Shown here: positions 40,825-51,560 of the stretch, piece by piece | Position numbering within the stretch: the stretch's first letter is position 1 | Layout: each line of letters opens with the position of its first letter | Source: Odontesthes bonariensis | Taxonomy: Eukaryota > Chordata > Actinopteri > Atheriniformes > Atherinopsidae | DNA: 64,000 bases | Reading direction: 5' to 3' | Assembly (NCBI RefSeq): GCF_027942865.1 | Contig: NC_134527.1 | Coordinates: forward strand, 5,310,976-5,374,975 | Program-made: the position numbers and the translations under genes | The notes under the pieces: model-generated | Databases searched by the model: none | Told to the model about the DNA's origin: nothing | Seen by the model: only the letters and a program-made list of their open reading frames with translations

Positions 40825-41479
40825 TTAAAGGGATAGTTCGCCTCTTTTGACATGAAGCTGTATGACATCCCATATTAGCAATATTATTTATGAACATCTT
40901 CTTACCCCCTGCTGCGTCCTGTGAGCCGAGTTCCAGCCTCGTTTTGGTGTTGATGAAGGTAGTCCGGCTAGTTGGCTGGGGCCACTAAAATAAAGCGTTT
41001 TGCTTCTCATAACAATATGCGTTCAAAAGAGTAATACAATTGTATCACAAAATCGTTCTCCAGGAAAAAGTCAGACCTCACAATCGCTTGGCCCTATTTT
41101 CTCTCCCTTCGTATCACTGCCTGCTGTGTAAACCGTGCAGACCGAGCAGTAAACACCGTAACAGGCGCGGCAGGCGGCAGCAGGCAGTGATACGAAGGGA
41201 GAGAAAATAGGGCCAAGCAATTGTAAGGTCTGATTTTTTCTGGATGAACGATTTTGTGATGCAAATGTATTACTCTTTTGAACGCATATTGTTTTGAGAA
41301 GCAAAACGCTTTATTTTTTAAACCCCAGCCAACTAGCCGGACTACCTTCATCAACGCCAAAACGAGGCTGGAACTCTGCTCACAGGACGCAGCAGGGGGT
41401 AAGAAGATGTTCATAAATGATGTTTCTGATATGGGATGTCATACAGCTTCATGTCAAAAGAGGCAAACTATCCCTTTAA
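40825..41479. mobile_element. TTAA-flanked MITE, large hairpin form (655 bp)
   Basis: TTAA at 40825-40828 and 41476-41479 with inverted AAAGGGATAGTTCGCCTCTT termini. Almost the whole length folds back on itself, with a centre near 41150 and ttctctcccttcgtatcact mirrored on either side. It lies in ssna1 intron 2. Confidence 0.85.
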
Positions 41480-42152
41480 CGGAGCTGCGAAAGCAGCCTC
41501 AGCAACCGTTGGCTAACGTTGTTGCTCACCAGCTCACTGCTAAAACTGCTCTTAGTCTTACCGTCGTGCAGACGTTTCTAACCATAAACCCAGTTCGTGC
41601 TACACCTTCCCACACAGAGGTCACCGGGGGTCGTTAACCTGCATGTTGCTTTAGCGGTTCCTCTGACCGCATCCCGACATCCTCCCAGGATGGATGTCCA
41701 TTTAATAACGTCTGCGCTCCGACTGCTCACCGGAGAAACGATTCAGGCACTGAATTAACCTGGTTTTATAGTTTAGAGGCCATTCTTTCAGTTTGAACTT
41801 TGTAATGGATGAGAAACGGTGCATAGAGTTCATGGTCTGCTTTCACAGATGCTGCCGTTTGACAAAAAAAGAAGATAAATCATGAATACAGGACTAACAG
41901 ACAGAGACGGTCTGTGTCTCTTCTGTTAAAAAAAGCTATCAGTAGTTGAAAGGACGTTTTTGGAATATCAAAAATAAGGCGGCAGCTACAAAGATGCGCA
42001 GGAGTTCAGCGCCTAGCAACGACCAACGCAAGATGCAGCCTGATTTAATTATACAGAATGATGGCAACGCTAGTCCGGGTTACAGATAAGGCTATTTGGA
42101 AAAAGTCTAAAGTCACAGAGCTGAAATAACTTTTAGGGCAGAGGGGGCACAC

Positions 42153-42352
42153 CTTGGTGTATGCAGCCTCCGTCTCTGCGATGGTGCGGTCGAAGGTGGC
42201 GCGGGCGGCCAGCCTTTGAGCCAGGCTCTCATTGACCCTGCTCAGCTTCTCCGAGAGGAGGCGGATGTCGTGCTGCAGCCGTTCTTTCTCCTCCTCCTCC
42301 TGCTTGATCTGACGGTTCAGCTCATCCCGCTTTGAGCACAGGTCCTCAATAC
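42153..42352 (-). CDS. ssna1: SSNA1, coding exon 2
   Basis: It encodes residues 18-84, a continuous coiled coil ([20 protein letters not shown] through [14 protein letters not shown]). It is the same 67-codon exon with the same phases as expected for the human protein. Confidence 0.95.
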
Positions 42353-43014
42353 CTGAGGGAGACACGGAGGTTTAAAACAACACGGTTTCTCTGGATTCTG
42401 CAACTTGCCAGAGATATGAAGGCACCAACAAAACCCACACGTGTACATTTTGTCAGTACAGTTACAAAACCGTAGTTACTTTGTTTAAACTCATCAGAAG
42501 GTGAAATGAGGTCAGGTAACCTTAGAGGCTGTAAGAGCAGGGACAGATTAAACAACACGTGACTGGTGACAAGCGCTAAAGCTATTATTTATTTTTAAAG
42601 CTGCCATTCTGTAAAAAAAATTAGAAACTGATTTGCCGAAGCAACAAGTTTTAAGGTGTGATACGTGTTAGCAGCCAGCTCCAACTCATAATGTCTGTGG
42701 TTGTTGTGCGGAGAGTTAAACGCTGATTTCCAGGTGATGGCTTAATCTGTGCAGGTTAATCAGATTGTACAGGAGCATCCTGCCTGGTGCTCAAAGGAGC
42801 CGGGAGGTAAGAAAGGACAGAAAAGTGCTCCATCACATGCCAACCACTGACACTTAAATAGCAGGGGGGGGACATTTGGGGCTAAATTTAATATATATAT
42901 TTAAATGTGAGGTTTAATAAATAAACAGGAATTAGAAATCAAATTAATTTGATGTAAAAATATATAAATAAAACTGGCTTTTAACCCAGCATGAGACTCC
43001 GTTTCTGTTATTGT

Positions 43015-43157
43015 TTTAATATTGTTATTGTTTATTATTGTTTTTACATTGTTCTTGTGTTTTATGCCTTATATTTCCTGTTGTTATTCATGTACAGCAC
43101 TTTGTTTCAGCCACGGCTGTTTTTAAAGGGCTTTATAAATAAAGTTGAGTTGAGTTA
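43015..43157 (+). mobile_element. L2-type LINE 3' tail
   Basis: gtacagcactttgtttcagc, gggctttataaataaag and tandem TTGAG units form a typical fish L2 terminus; it has no coding remnant. Confidence 0.65.
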
Positions 43158-43201
43158 ATTTCGCTTTGGAAACATACGGCCAAAGACTACAGGAGAAAAC
43201 G

Positions 43202-43555
43202 CGGACAAAATACTTAAAATTCCCAGTTCCCCCAAAATGTAAAGAAGTTCATTTCAAAAATATAAACAACATCTATCCCCCAAATGAATTTTTAAAAAGA
43301 AGATTTAAGTTTGTTGTAGAAAACTGTTATAATTGCAAAACAAATTTGGAAACAACAGAACACCTATTTTATGAATGCGAGACTGTCCAAAATTTGTGGA
43401 AATCTCTACATGACTTATTATCATCCAGTTCCATAAACACGGATTTTTGGTCTTTTCAAAACATCCAAGTAGGCGTAATCCTCAAAGATAAAAAACAAAC
43501 CGAGTTCTTAATATATATTTTTATATATATATATTTTTATATATATATATATATA

Positions 43556-43586
<31 letters not shown>

Positions 43587-43589
43587 TTT

Positions 43590-43659
<70 letters not shown>

Positions 43660-44297
43660 AATATATATATAAATATATATATAAATATATATATAAATAT
43701 ATATATAAATATATATATATAAATATATATAAATATATATATATAAATATATATATATAAATATATATAAATATATATATATCACATCACAATATATGCC
43801 AAATCCCCACCTTCATGGCTTGCATTAAAAAATAATATATCCAATCCACTTTATTTATAAAGCACAGTTTAAATAAACACAAAGGTTTCCAATGTGCTGT
43901 ACAATAAAATAAATACATAAAACACAATAAAATAAATAGACTGACAACCCCACCCCAAATAAAACATCTGTGAACATAAAATCATCGTTACAAAAATGTC
44001 TGAAACATATAAATAATCCCCATGCAAATAAATTATACACACTCATAAAAAATCTTAACCTGTCCTAACCTCTTGTAACTGTTTAGAAGTTTTTATTATT
44101 ATTTTTTTTTATTAATTTATTTTTATCATTATTATTTATTATCCCTTTTTTTTATCTTGTGCATTTAAGATCCTTCAATTTTTTTTCTATATGTGGAGGT
44201 TTGAATATGTAAAGTTAAAAAAATAAAAATAAATGTTTACTTCTGAGTACGTCATTGTTTTTTCTATGTGACATGTTTGAATAAAAAATAAAAACAA
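43202..44297 (+). mobile_element. 5'-truncated L1-type LINE in ssna1 intron 1, with 16-bp TSD
   Basis: ACTACAGGAGAAAACG is present at 43186-43201 and 44298-44313. The insert starts inside ORF2: FPVPPKCKEVHFKNINNIYP, then NCYNCKTNLETTEHLFYEC with the C-x2-C-x8-H-x4-C knuckle of L1 C-termini. It ends in an A-rich tail. The reading frame runs into an (AT)n tract at 43509-43785 and later contains an antisense L2 tail at about 43840-43990. Confidence 0.85.
43509..43785. repeat. (AT)n-rich microsatellite inside the L1
   Basis: About 275 bp of TA dinucleotides with regular TTTTA interruptions on the left half and ATAAAT interruptions on the right half, which makes the tract roughly palindromic. The long Ile/Tyr-rich frames here on both strands are artefacts. 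Confidence 0.9.
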
Positions 44298-44469
44298 ACT
44301 ACAGGAGAAAACGAGCTATTTCCTGTCCAGACGGTGAAGCCTCTTCGCTCTAAACATTCAATTTGAAACAAAAAACCCGCCACCAGTTACTCATCTTCAC
44401 CACAGTTTTATCGGGGACACATAAAGAGTTTAAATTAGCGAGCTAAAAAAGCAAAAACGAGTCACTTAC

Positions 44470-44521
44470 ACTTGACAAGTTCGTTGTTGTAGGTCTGCAG
44501 AGCGGCGGCTTGTTGCGTCAT
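44470..44521 (-). CDS. ssna1: SSNA1 (Sjogren syndrome nuclear autoantigen 1 / NA14), coding exon 1
   Basis: SSNA1 is a small coiled-coil protein of centrosomes and basal bodies that forms fibrils and promotes microtubule branching and remodelling (family knowledge). The start at 44521 gives MTQQAAALQTYNNELVK, against human MTQQGAALQNYNNELVK, and splits the next Cys codon at T|GTAAGT. Exons 44470-44521, 42153-42352 and 40313-40405 join in phase into 114 aa (human 119). Both introns contain mobile elements. The gene is convergent with tprn. Confidence 0.95.
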
Positions 44522-44768
44522 ATCGGCTTTTAGCTAACGTACCGTTCGCCTTGTCCGTGTTCAGCCGTGACTGTGCGGGCTAGCTTCCCATCGGTCTCTC
44601 TGAGCAAAGCGGGCCTGACAAGTGGCTCCAAACTTGACCGCCTCCTCGAAACGTTTCAACAGAACTGCTCGTACATGGCGGGTTTCCCTGACAACTGAAC
44701 CGGAAGTTCAGCTAGCTTCTTCTTCTGCTGCTCAACTCAAAGTTCTTGACGTCTAAAATGTGCGACTT

Positions 44769-44782
44769 GCGCCCCCTTGTGG
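44769..44782 (-). promoter_or_regulatory. Candidate CTCF site, reverse orientation
   Basis: On the minus strand the sequence reads CCACAAGGGGGCGC, one mismatch to the CTCF core (A at position 5), with ctg before it. It lies about 250 bp upstream of the ssna1 start and points toward the forward site at 9925-9938. Confidence 0.45.
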
Positions 44783-44799
44783 CAGACTTAAAATATCTT

Positions 44800-46420
44800 C
44801 TAATTACTGTATAGGAGCATTGTATTCCCAATTGTTCTGTTTCGTCTATGTGAGGAGTCTTACAGCCAAGTGTCATAAACCAGGAAGAGTTCATTTTATT
44901 AGAACAGACTAGTTTATATTGAAATGAACCCTTTTAGAGGCAACTGCAAAGTTATAGCATAAAAAAGTCCCATCAGATTACCTGAGAGGTTTTGTTAGTG
45001 ATGGAAGGAGAGACCGTACAGATCCAATGTGCCTGCACCAGTGTAAAATACCACACTGACAATTATACTCTCCAATTCCTTCCCTATTTGTGTAACTGTT
45101 TCTGACCATACTTCTATTTTAATAACTGCTTTCCCCCCTATAATAGTTGGTTAATGTGGAGCTTTTTTTAACTTCTCTTCCCTATCATGGTGCAGTTTAA
45201 CTGTGTAACTGTGCATCACATTGACTGATCGTTGCTCTTCTATGGAAACTGTTGTGGTTGAATAAAAAAAACAAAAGAAGAAATAAAAGGTGTGGTAAGT
45301 GTGAAATGTAAAGAGAAACAGAATGCAGTAATGGGGAAATTGTCAAGTCACATCAGTTTAATTGAAAATAGCACAAAGTCAACATTAAAACAGCTGAAAC
45401 TGAGAAGTTGCATCATTTTTGTTTTTTTTCTAATTTGATCTCATCAACACATTTGTTTAAAAAAGAAGAAGTTTGGACTAAAACCCATCTAAGTCAGTAA
45501 CATGACTGCTGAGAGCGTTTTCTAAAAGATAAGGAAGAGAGATTCACCACTCTCTGATAGGCTTTAGGCAAATGTTCAATAATTTACCAATCAAGCTCTG
45601 AACATGGCACAGCAACGAATTGTGGAGTTCAATTACAGCGCGTGTCCTTAAAAGATTCAAACCTAAAATTGGAAAATTGACCCAAGGTTTGGCAAGTAAG
45701 AGAGCAGCAGATGACACCTTTTATCAAATTTCATCTGTTGGTTTTGCTTGCTCTGCTCGTTGTTCACGCCTGGTTTCAGCTTATTGATAATAGCACAGCT
45801 GTGTTTTGTCAGTCACTCCTCTGTTCACTGTATGTGCAAACTGGTTTCTTTTGTTTCCTGTCTGATCCTTTTGAAATGTACAATCCAGTAAAGGATTGTT
45901 GTGGTTCTACCTGTCTCCGGTGAGTCTACTTTTCGCTCCTCCACTCATCCTATTTTGGAATTGCTGTAACGCCAACTTGTTTGTCATAGGGTTGACTTTA
46001 TCATTGCTTTATTAACCAACCAATAATCCAGTGGTATTGCTCCCAACTGCCTGTCTGACAGGGTGGGGGGGGGCTGAAACTCACCTATGAGCTGGGCACA
46101 CAGTCAAATGCATCAGTTTGTCACACAACTATCATTTAAAAGTACTTATCTTCAAACTGTGTCTACAGTCTTACTCCAACGAGGGAATGTAAACATGGTT
46201 AGTAAAATAGAACTCCTATCATAAACACCTAGCAAATTCCAAACTGTCTTCTGCTCTGTTTGCATTGGAAAGCTACTGCTGCACAGTGTCTTTTGCCCAT
46301 TTCATTTGGAGTAAGGTTCCCGGTGTTGTCTTCCCCACTTACGCACAAAGTCAGAACTTTTATCGCACTCCAGTCACTTTGAAATCAAATCCAGTCTTAT
46401 TTTACAATGTAAAATAATTC
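44800..46420. other. Intergenic block right of ssna1
   Basis: No exon and no clear repeat were recognised. Short frames (for example 70 codons at 45711-45923, with a hydrophobic start) have no family features and no supporting splice pattern. Confidence 0.4.
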
Positions 46421-46423
46421 ATA

Positions 46424-47000
46424 TAGGCAAGGCAAGTTTATTTGTACAGCACAATTTAACTATAGGGTGATTCAAAGTGCTTTACAGAGACATTAAAACA
46501 GTAGAAATAAAAAGCATGATTTAAATTTTAAACAAAAAAAGAATAAAATCAAATCAAATTTATTCATATAGCACATTTCATGTACAAACAATTCAAAGTG
46601 CTTTACATCAAATAAAAGCATTGTAGCAGGGAGTGGAAGAAGCATTAAAAATACATAAAAGAATATAAAGAGAAACAAATAAAATCATTTAAATGAATTT
46701 AAAAACAAGCAACAGTCCAGATAAGTTAAAAGATATTTCATGCATAGACACATGAGAACAGAAATGTCTTTAACCTGGATTTAAAAATGTCTCCATTTGG
46801 TGAAAGTTTAATCTCAGGTCACTGATGCATTCTGGTCCTGGACCATTCAGAGCTTTATAGAGCAGCATCAGAACTTTAAAGTCTGTCCTCTGATGGACAG
46901 GCAGCCGGTGTAAAGGTTTGGGATTTCTGTCCGAGATCAAAAAGAGGTCCACGAGTTGGTGAAGCCTGAGATTTATTTTAGAGCTGGATGAAATCTCAGT
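46424..47000 (-). mobile_element. L2/Rex-type LINE 3' part, minus strand
   Basis: On the minus strand LHRLPVHQRTDFKVLMLLYK and ALNGPGPECISDLRL are the conserved ORF2 C-terminal region of fish L2-like LINEs. The 3' tail with gtgctttacatc-like text lies to the left; a second tail at 46424-46520 suggests two overlapping insertions. Confidence 0.75.
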
Positions 47001-47119
47001 GGCAATTTCAAAAGACTTTGAGACTTTGAGCGTCTTTATGTTCAGGATTAAAAAGAAAAAAAGAACTCAAAGAATCTCTTTTCTATTTTTTTTCTTCTTC
47101 TGGGAACACGTCATGAGTG

Positions 47120-47341
47120 CTTTTTTTTTTTTTTAAACATATATTTATTGGTTTTTCATGTTAATATAGCAACATCCAACAATTTAAACATCCAAAACAT
47201 ATGGCAGTAAAGAAAATAATAATTAAATTATTAAAAAAGATACAATAAACCGCAGTAATTAGACAGCAAATGACTGTGCAATGAATATGAAATAATTAAA
47301 ATAATTAAAATAAATAAGCAAATAAACACATATAGAAATAA

Positions 47342-47372
<31 letters not shown>

Positions 47373-47718
47373 TTAAAAAAAATGATTAAAAATGTAGGTT
47401 ACAGCTTGCACTCCCAACAACAAATTAAATAATTTTCATTATCTCATTCTCCCTCCCTCAACAGTTCCAGAAATATCCTCCAAATATCATAAAATTCAGA
47501 AGCCCTCTTTCTAACAATATAGGTCAGTTTCTCAAGAGCCAAACTCAATGTTAAGTTATTTAACCAGCGGGTAAAAGAACCTGCATTCTTCCAGCATAAT
47601 GCAATACAGCGTTTGGCCTGCAGTAAACAAAGGTCAGCCATTTTTCTTTCCTTACAAGAGGAACAGTCATCTGGATAAATGCCTAAAATGCACACCTTAG
47701 GGCATAAAGGTATAGGGA
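47120..47718 (-). mobile_element. 5'-truncated L1-type LINE, minus strand, with 9-bp TSD
   Basis: TCATGAGTG at 47111-47119 and 47719-47727 flanks the insert. A poly(T) start is the inverted A-tail. The minus-strand frame 47444-47722 carries LCLLQAKRCIALCWKNAG and LALEKLTYIVRKRASEFYDI, typical of the L1 ORF2 C-terminus. Confidence 0.8.
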
Positions 47719-47729
47719 TCATGAGTGAT

Positions 47730-48750
47730 TTTAATGCTACAATTAAACAGCCAATGTTAATGCCACAGTGATTAAATATGTTAGACTGATCAGGCCTGAT
47801 ATGGATTCATTGATAAGTGAAAAAACATCCTTGAACTGCCACGTTGGGATGAGGTGTAACAGACATGTTGATGGCTCAGGATAAGCAGCTGTTAAAGTTA
47901 ACTCAGAAAAATGTCCAAGGGAGAAAGAGTCTAAATGCAGCTCCAGTAAAAGAAACAAGATCAACAGTGTGAGAGTCCTTTGAGTCTGCCGGTTCGTTAC
48001 GAGTTGACCTAATCATCTCAGAATTTGGCCAAGGATTTAGATTGGTTTAGCCTGTCTGTAATGCAGCGACATTAGTGGGTGGAGAAGGCATTGTGATGGT
48101 TCCTGGCACAGCTGGGCTTCTCTTCACAGGCCACCACTCCACCTAAAATAGACAGTGTCCAGGCAGGGGTCAAGCAGGCGCACATTGACTCTGGTTCTAT
48201 TTCCTTGTAGCCCACAGCACTTTTAAAACTGGAGTTTTTAAAAGTGGTTTAAAAATGTGGGTTTTTTATGTGTTGGTGTTGCTGACACAGTTGTATGTCA
48301 CATGGCCGTGCATATTCCTCCATAAGCTGGTAAAATTCCACATATTTCTGTCCCTTTTTGCAGTGACTGCTTCTTTTTGTGCATGTTAATAAGAGGAGAC
48401 CATTGCCCCGTACAAGGCAGCTGGCGGTTTCACCTTGAGTTATCCTATTCTGCCCTTGTTGAGATTGGCTTTTTACATATGCCTAAAGAAACACTCTCCG
48501 TCCTCTTCTTCAACGCACCTATGATGAATCTATGTCATCATATTTTTGGTCTGGAGTCGGTCTTTAACAGGATGCAGCAATGTTTTGGTAAAAAAAAACA
48601 CATGGTTCCATTTTGGGGCAACGTTTTAGGGAGGAGTCTCACCTCTTTGTGAGCAAAGATGTGCAGGTTCATAAAGAGAGAAGTTTTTAAAGTTCAGTGT
48701 GGAGAACACTGACGGGCCTCCACAAAGCCCAGACCAACCAACACCTTTAA
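47730..48750. other. Intergenic block
   Basis: No exon or repeat was recognised. A 91-codon frame at 48377-48652 has no recognisable features. Confidence 0.4.
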
Positions 48751-48757
48751 CATGAAG

Positions 48758-49268
48758 TGGAACTTTTCCTGTGCCATACAAATTTCTAATATTGAATTTT
48801 TACAGCATCAGAATCAGACTTTGAATTTGAAAAACCAACAGTGTAAAAAAAAAATCAATTTCTAAAAACAAAAATCAGTGGAAAAAAATTCAACATCTTA
48901 CAAAAAAAATTCCCACTGATTTTTTTTTAAGTTGAATTTTTTTTCACTGAATTTTGTGAAGTTGAAATTTTTTTAGATGTTGAATTTTTTCACTGAATTT
49001 TTATGAAGTTGAATTTTTTGAAGTTGAATTTTTTTTTCACTGAATTGTTTGAAGTTGAATTTTGTGAAGTTGAATTTTTTTTCACTGAATTTTTTGAAGT
49101 TGAATTTTTTTTTAGATATTGAATTTTTTTCCACTGATTTGTTTTTAGAAATTGATTTTTTTTTTTACACTGTTGGTTTTTCAAATTCAAAGTCTGATTT
49201 TGACGCTGTAAAAATTCAATATTAGAAATTCGTATTCAAACTCTGAAGGGCACAGAAAAACTTCCATA
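48758..49268. mobile_element. Long-hairpin repeat, second copy
   Basis: It has the same ends and internal attcaacttc- and ttcactgaatttt-type units as the copy in the tprn 3' UTR at 36764-37391. Arms are inverted (tttttacagcatcagaatca against tgattttgacgctgtaaaaa). Confidence 0.75.
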
Positions 49269-49574
49269 GAAGTGGGACAGACACTGTGAGCCTGTGTCAA
49301 AATATACTTTGTCCCTGATAATAGGCGAGTAATGCAACCGGTTTCTCTTTCTAAAGGAAAAATGGTGCAATAATTGGTTTTCCAAATAAAATGTCACATT
49401 GCACAGTACTGTGTAAATACACACAGCTACTTACTTGGGTAATATTTGTGAAATACAACTGTATTACCTGTACTCAAAAGGAAGAGTCTGTGGTTTGAAT
49501 TATGCTGTTAAGCTATTCATTGCACTATATATGGTGCAGGTTACAGTCTGACTTAACCATGTACTCTAATTTAA

Positions 49575-49640
49575 TCAGAATCAGAATCAGAAAAAACTTT
49601 ATTTATCCCCGAAGGGCAATTAGAAGGGCGACGAGCGGTC
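49575..49640 (-). repeat. LINE 3' tail, minus strand
   Basis: Tandem cagaat units followed by actttatttatccccgaagg are the reverse complement of a common fish LINE terminus. Confidence 0.6.
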
Positions 49641-49955
49641 CATTAAAAGAAGAACAAGAAAATGGAATCATAAAGAAAATAAAACACGGAAGGGGGTGAC
49701 AAAAAAATCAAAAATAAATAATGAAAAATAAAAACAAAATTAAATTAAATTAAATAAAAAATGAAATGAAATGAAATATTTAGCACATAAATAAAATAAG
49801 GCGTCTATTATATTAAAATGAAAATGTAATTAAACGATTGATTAAACGATCGGCTTCTCAGTTACCACAATATGTGATGGATATTAGCGTCATTATTTAC
49901 AATATCCCTGACAAACTCTTGAGGTGTGGTGACACTGATAGCAAATCAATAAATG

Positions 49956-49979
49956 TGACGTAATCCTGTGTGGGCGGAG
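49956..49979 (+). promoter_or_regulatory. CRE-like element and GC box
   Basis: TGACGTAA (49956-49963) and GGGCGGAG (49972-49979) lie immediately upstream of the ATG at 49996, suggesting a housekeeping-type promoter with a very short 5' UTR, or a downstream promoter element. Confidence 0.45.
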
Positions 49980-49995
49980 TTAACGTCCAGGCACC

Positions 49996-50016
49996 ATGGC
50001 TTCGGTAGGAACCGAG
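49996..50016 (+). CDS. Candidate first coding exon of a gene running to the right (MASVGTE)
   Basis: A strong start context (gcaccATGGc) begins seven codons, MASVGTE, followed directly by a consensus donor GAG|GTGAGT in phase 0. Flanking sequence is CpG-richer than its surroundings. No following exon was recognised before 64000, so the first intron would exceed 13.9 kb. The gene is not identified from sequence. As inference only: human EHMT1, also at 9q34.3, as I recall begins with a similarly short first coding exon (MAAADAE), so ehmt1 is a reasonable candidate. A chance ATG plus donor is the alternative. Confidence 0.45.
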
Positions 50017-51462
50017 GTGAGTATTTGAGCTTTATCTACGCCTAGCTTGTTTTTGCTCGCAGGCTGTTTTTTTTTTGCGCCCTGGAAAATGTGTTTCGTC
50101 CCGGCCGCCAGAGAGCCTCCCTGTAAACAGGCGAATTGTCGCTGTCGAAGTGTCGTTTTGTCGTAAATTGCCCGCTACCAGCCTGGAGTCTTGTGCTTTT
50201 GTGCTGGACCGGAGGGCAACTGAATGTGCAGGAAGATGCTGCGCCCCGGAACGTGTATGATCGAAGGCTGCCGCGTTGTGGGCTACTCGGTTGGACACGT
50301 TCATACATGGTCCCGGGCTCATGTCACTATCCTTTGCTGTGTAAAGCTTTAGCGGTTCAAAATAAACTTCACCTTTTTTCTGAGTGCATTTTCTCCCGGT
50401 ATTATTCACAGTTTGGTCCGTGTCGTCCGTTACCGGCAGACCGGTGGCTAAATGTAAACGTTGATGATCAGCTAGCTAGCTAGCAGTAATGCTAGTTAGC
50501 AGAGTGCTCACTTTCTCAAATTCACCCACAGACTGGTTTTCATTTGATTTTTTTTTCTAGGTTTATTTGCTTTAAACAACCCAAGTTAGTCTTTGAGATA
50601 TTTTGAGCAATACGGCTACATGTGTTGGGTAAGAATGTTATCCTCAGTGTGCTCTGCAGTAACTGATGCAGGCAAATTAAGGCAACAGTGCTGCTACAGC
50701 CTCCATCTACATACAGTACTAGTACAGCAGGTTTTCGGCGCCAGCTTTCATTTTGAATTCTCCAATTTTGAACGATGTTATTTCACTTGTTACACCTCGT
50801 CTTTGCGAGCTATCTGCCATTATTGTCAGTTATTTTAGCCGGTGTAAGCCTGCCTCGAGTTAGCTATTTCAGGCTGTTTCTTTTTATTCTCTCTCTCTAT
50901 TTTTTTATTGCAAAGGGGTATTTGTCATTTAAAAGGGGGTGACTGAAGTGTTACTGTGTGTTAGTGTGGGGAGCCTCGGTCTGTTTAATTTGTTTAATTT
51001 GTTTTAGTAGATTTAGGAGATGATATACGGTCATGTTCGGTAGAGGTCGCTCAAAGCGCGTCTTGATGATATTTGCTTACTGGCTCGGAGTTTTTTGGAG
51101 GCATTTGTAAAGAAAGGTGCGGGTCAGAGAGCTTTGCAGTCACTTCCGCTTCTTCCTCATAACTTTATTCTGTGTTATATTTGATGCAATAATCAGACCA
51201 GGGTATAATTATACCCAAAATCAGCTCCAATATAAATAAAAGCGATTTATTCCACATTATGGATTCATACCTGTGCTCGCTTAATTGAGTAATTATTTGG
51301 CAGAGAATGAATGAGGAATGATTTTAATAAGTCAGATGAGTTTATGAGCAGAAATAAAGCATTTATATGTGTCGGCTTACAAAATGTGAAGATAATGTAG
51401 TCTGCTAGCATTGAAAATAAGCTGTAAGTTGTGTTAGACACAATCAGTGGTTCAGTTCTAGG

Positions 51463-51560
51463 CAAGGCATGTTTATTTGTATAGCACAATTCAACTGCAA
51501 GGCGATTCAAAGTGCTTTACAGAGACATTAAAACAGTACAAATAAAAAGCATTGCTTTTT
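51463..51560 (-). mobile_element. LINE 3' tail, minus strand
   Basis: ggcaaggcatgtttatttgt, atagcacaattcaactg and caaagtgctttacagagaca nearly repeat the tail at 46424-46520. Confidence 0.65.

Noticed and set aside
43509-43785. Ile/Tyr-rich frames on both strands
   Set aside because: They are translations of an (AT)n microsatellite.
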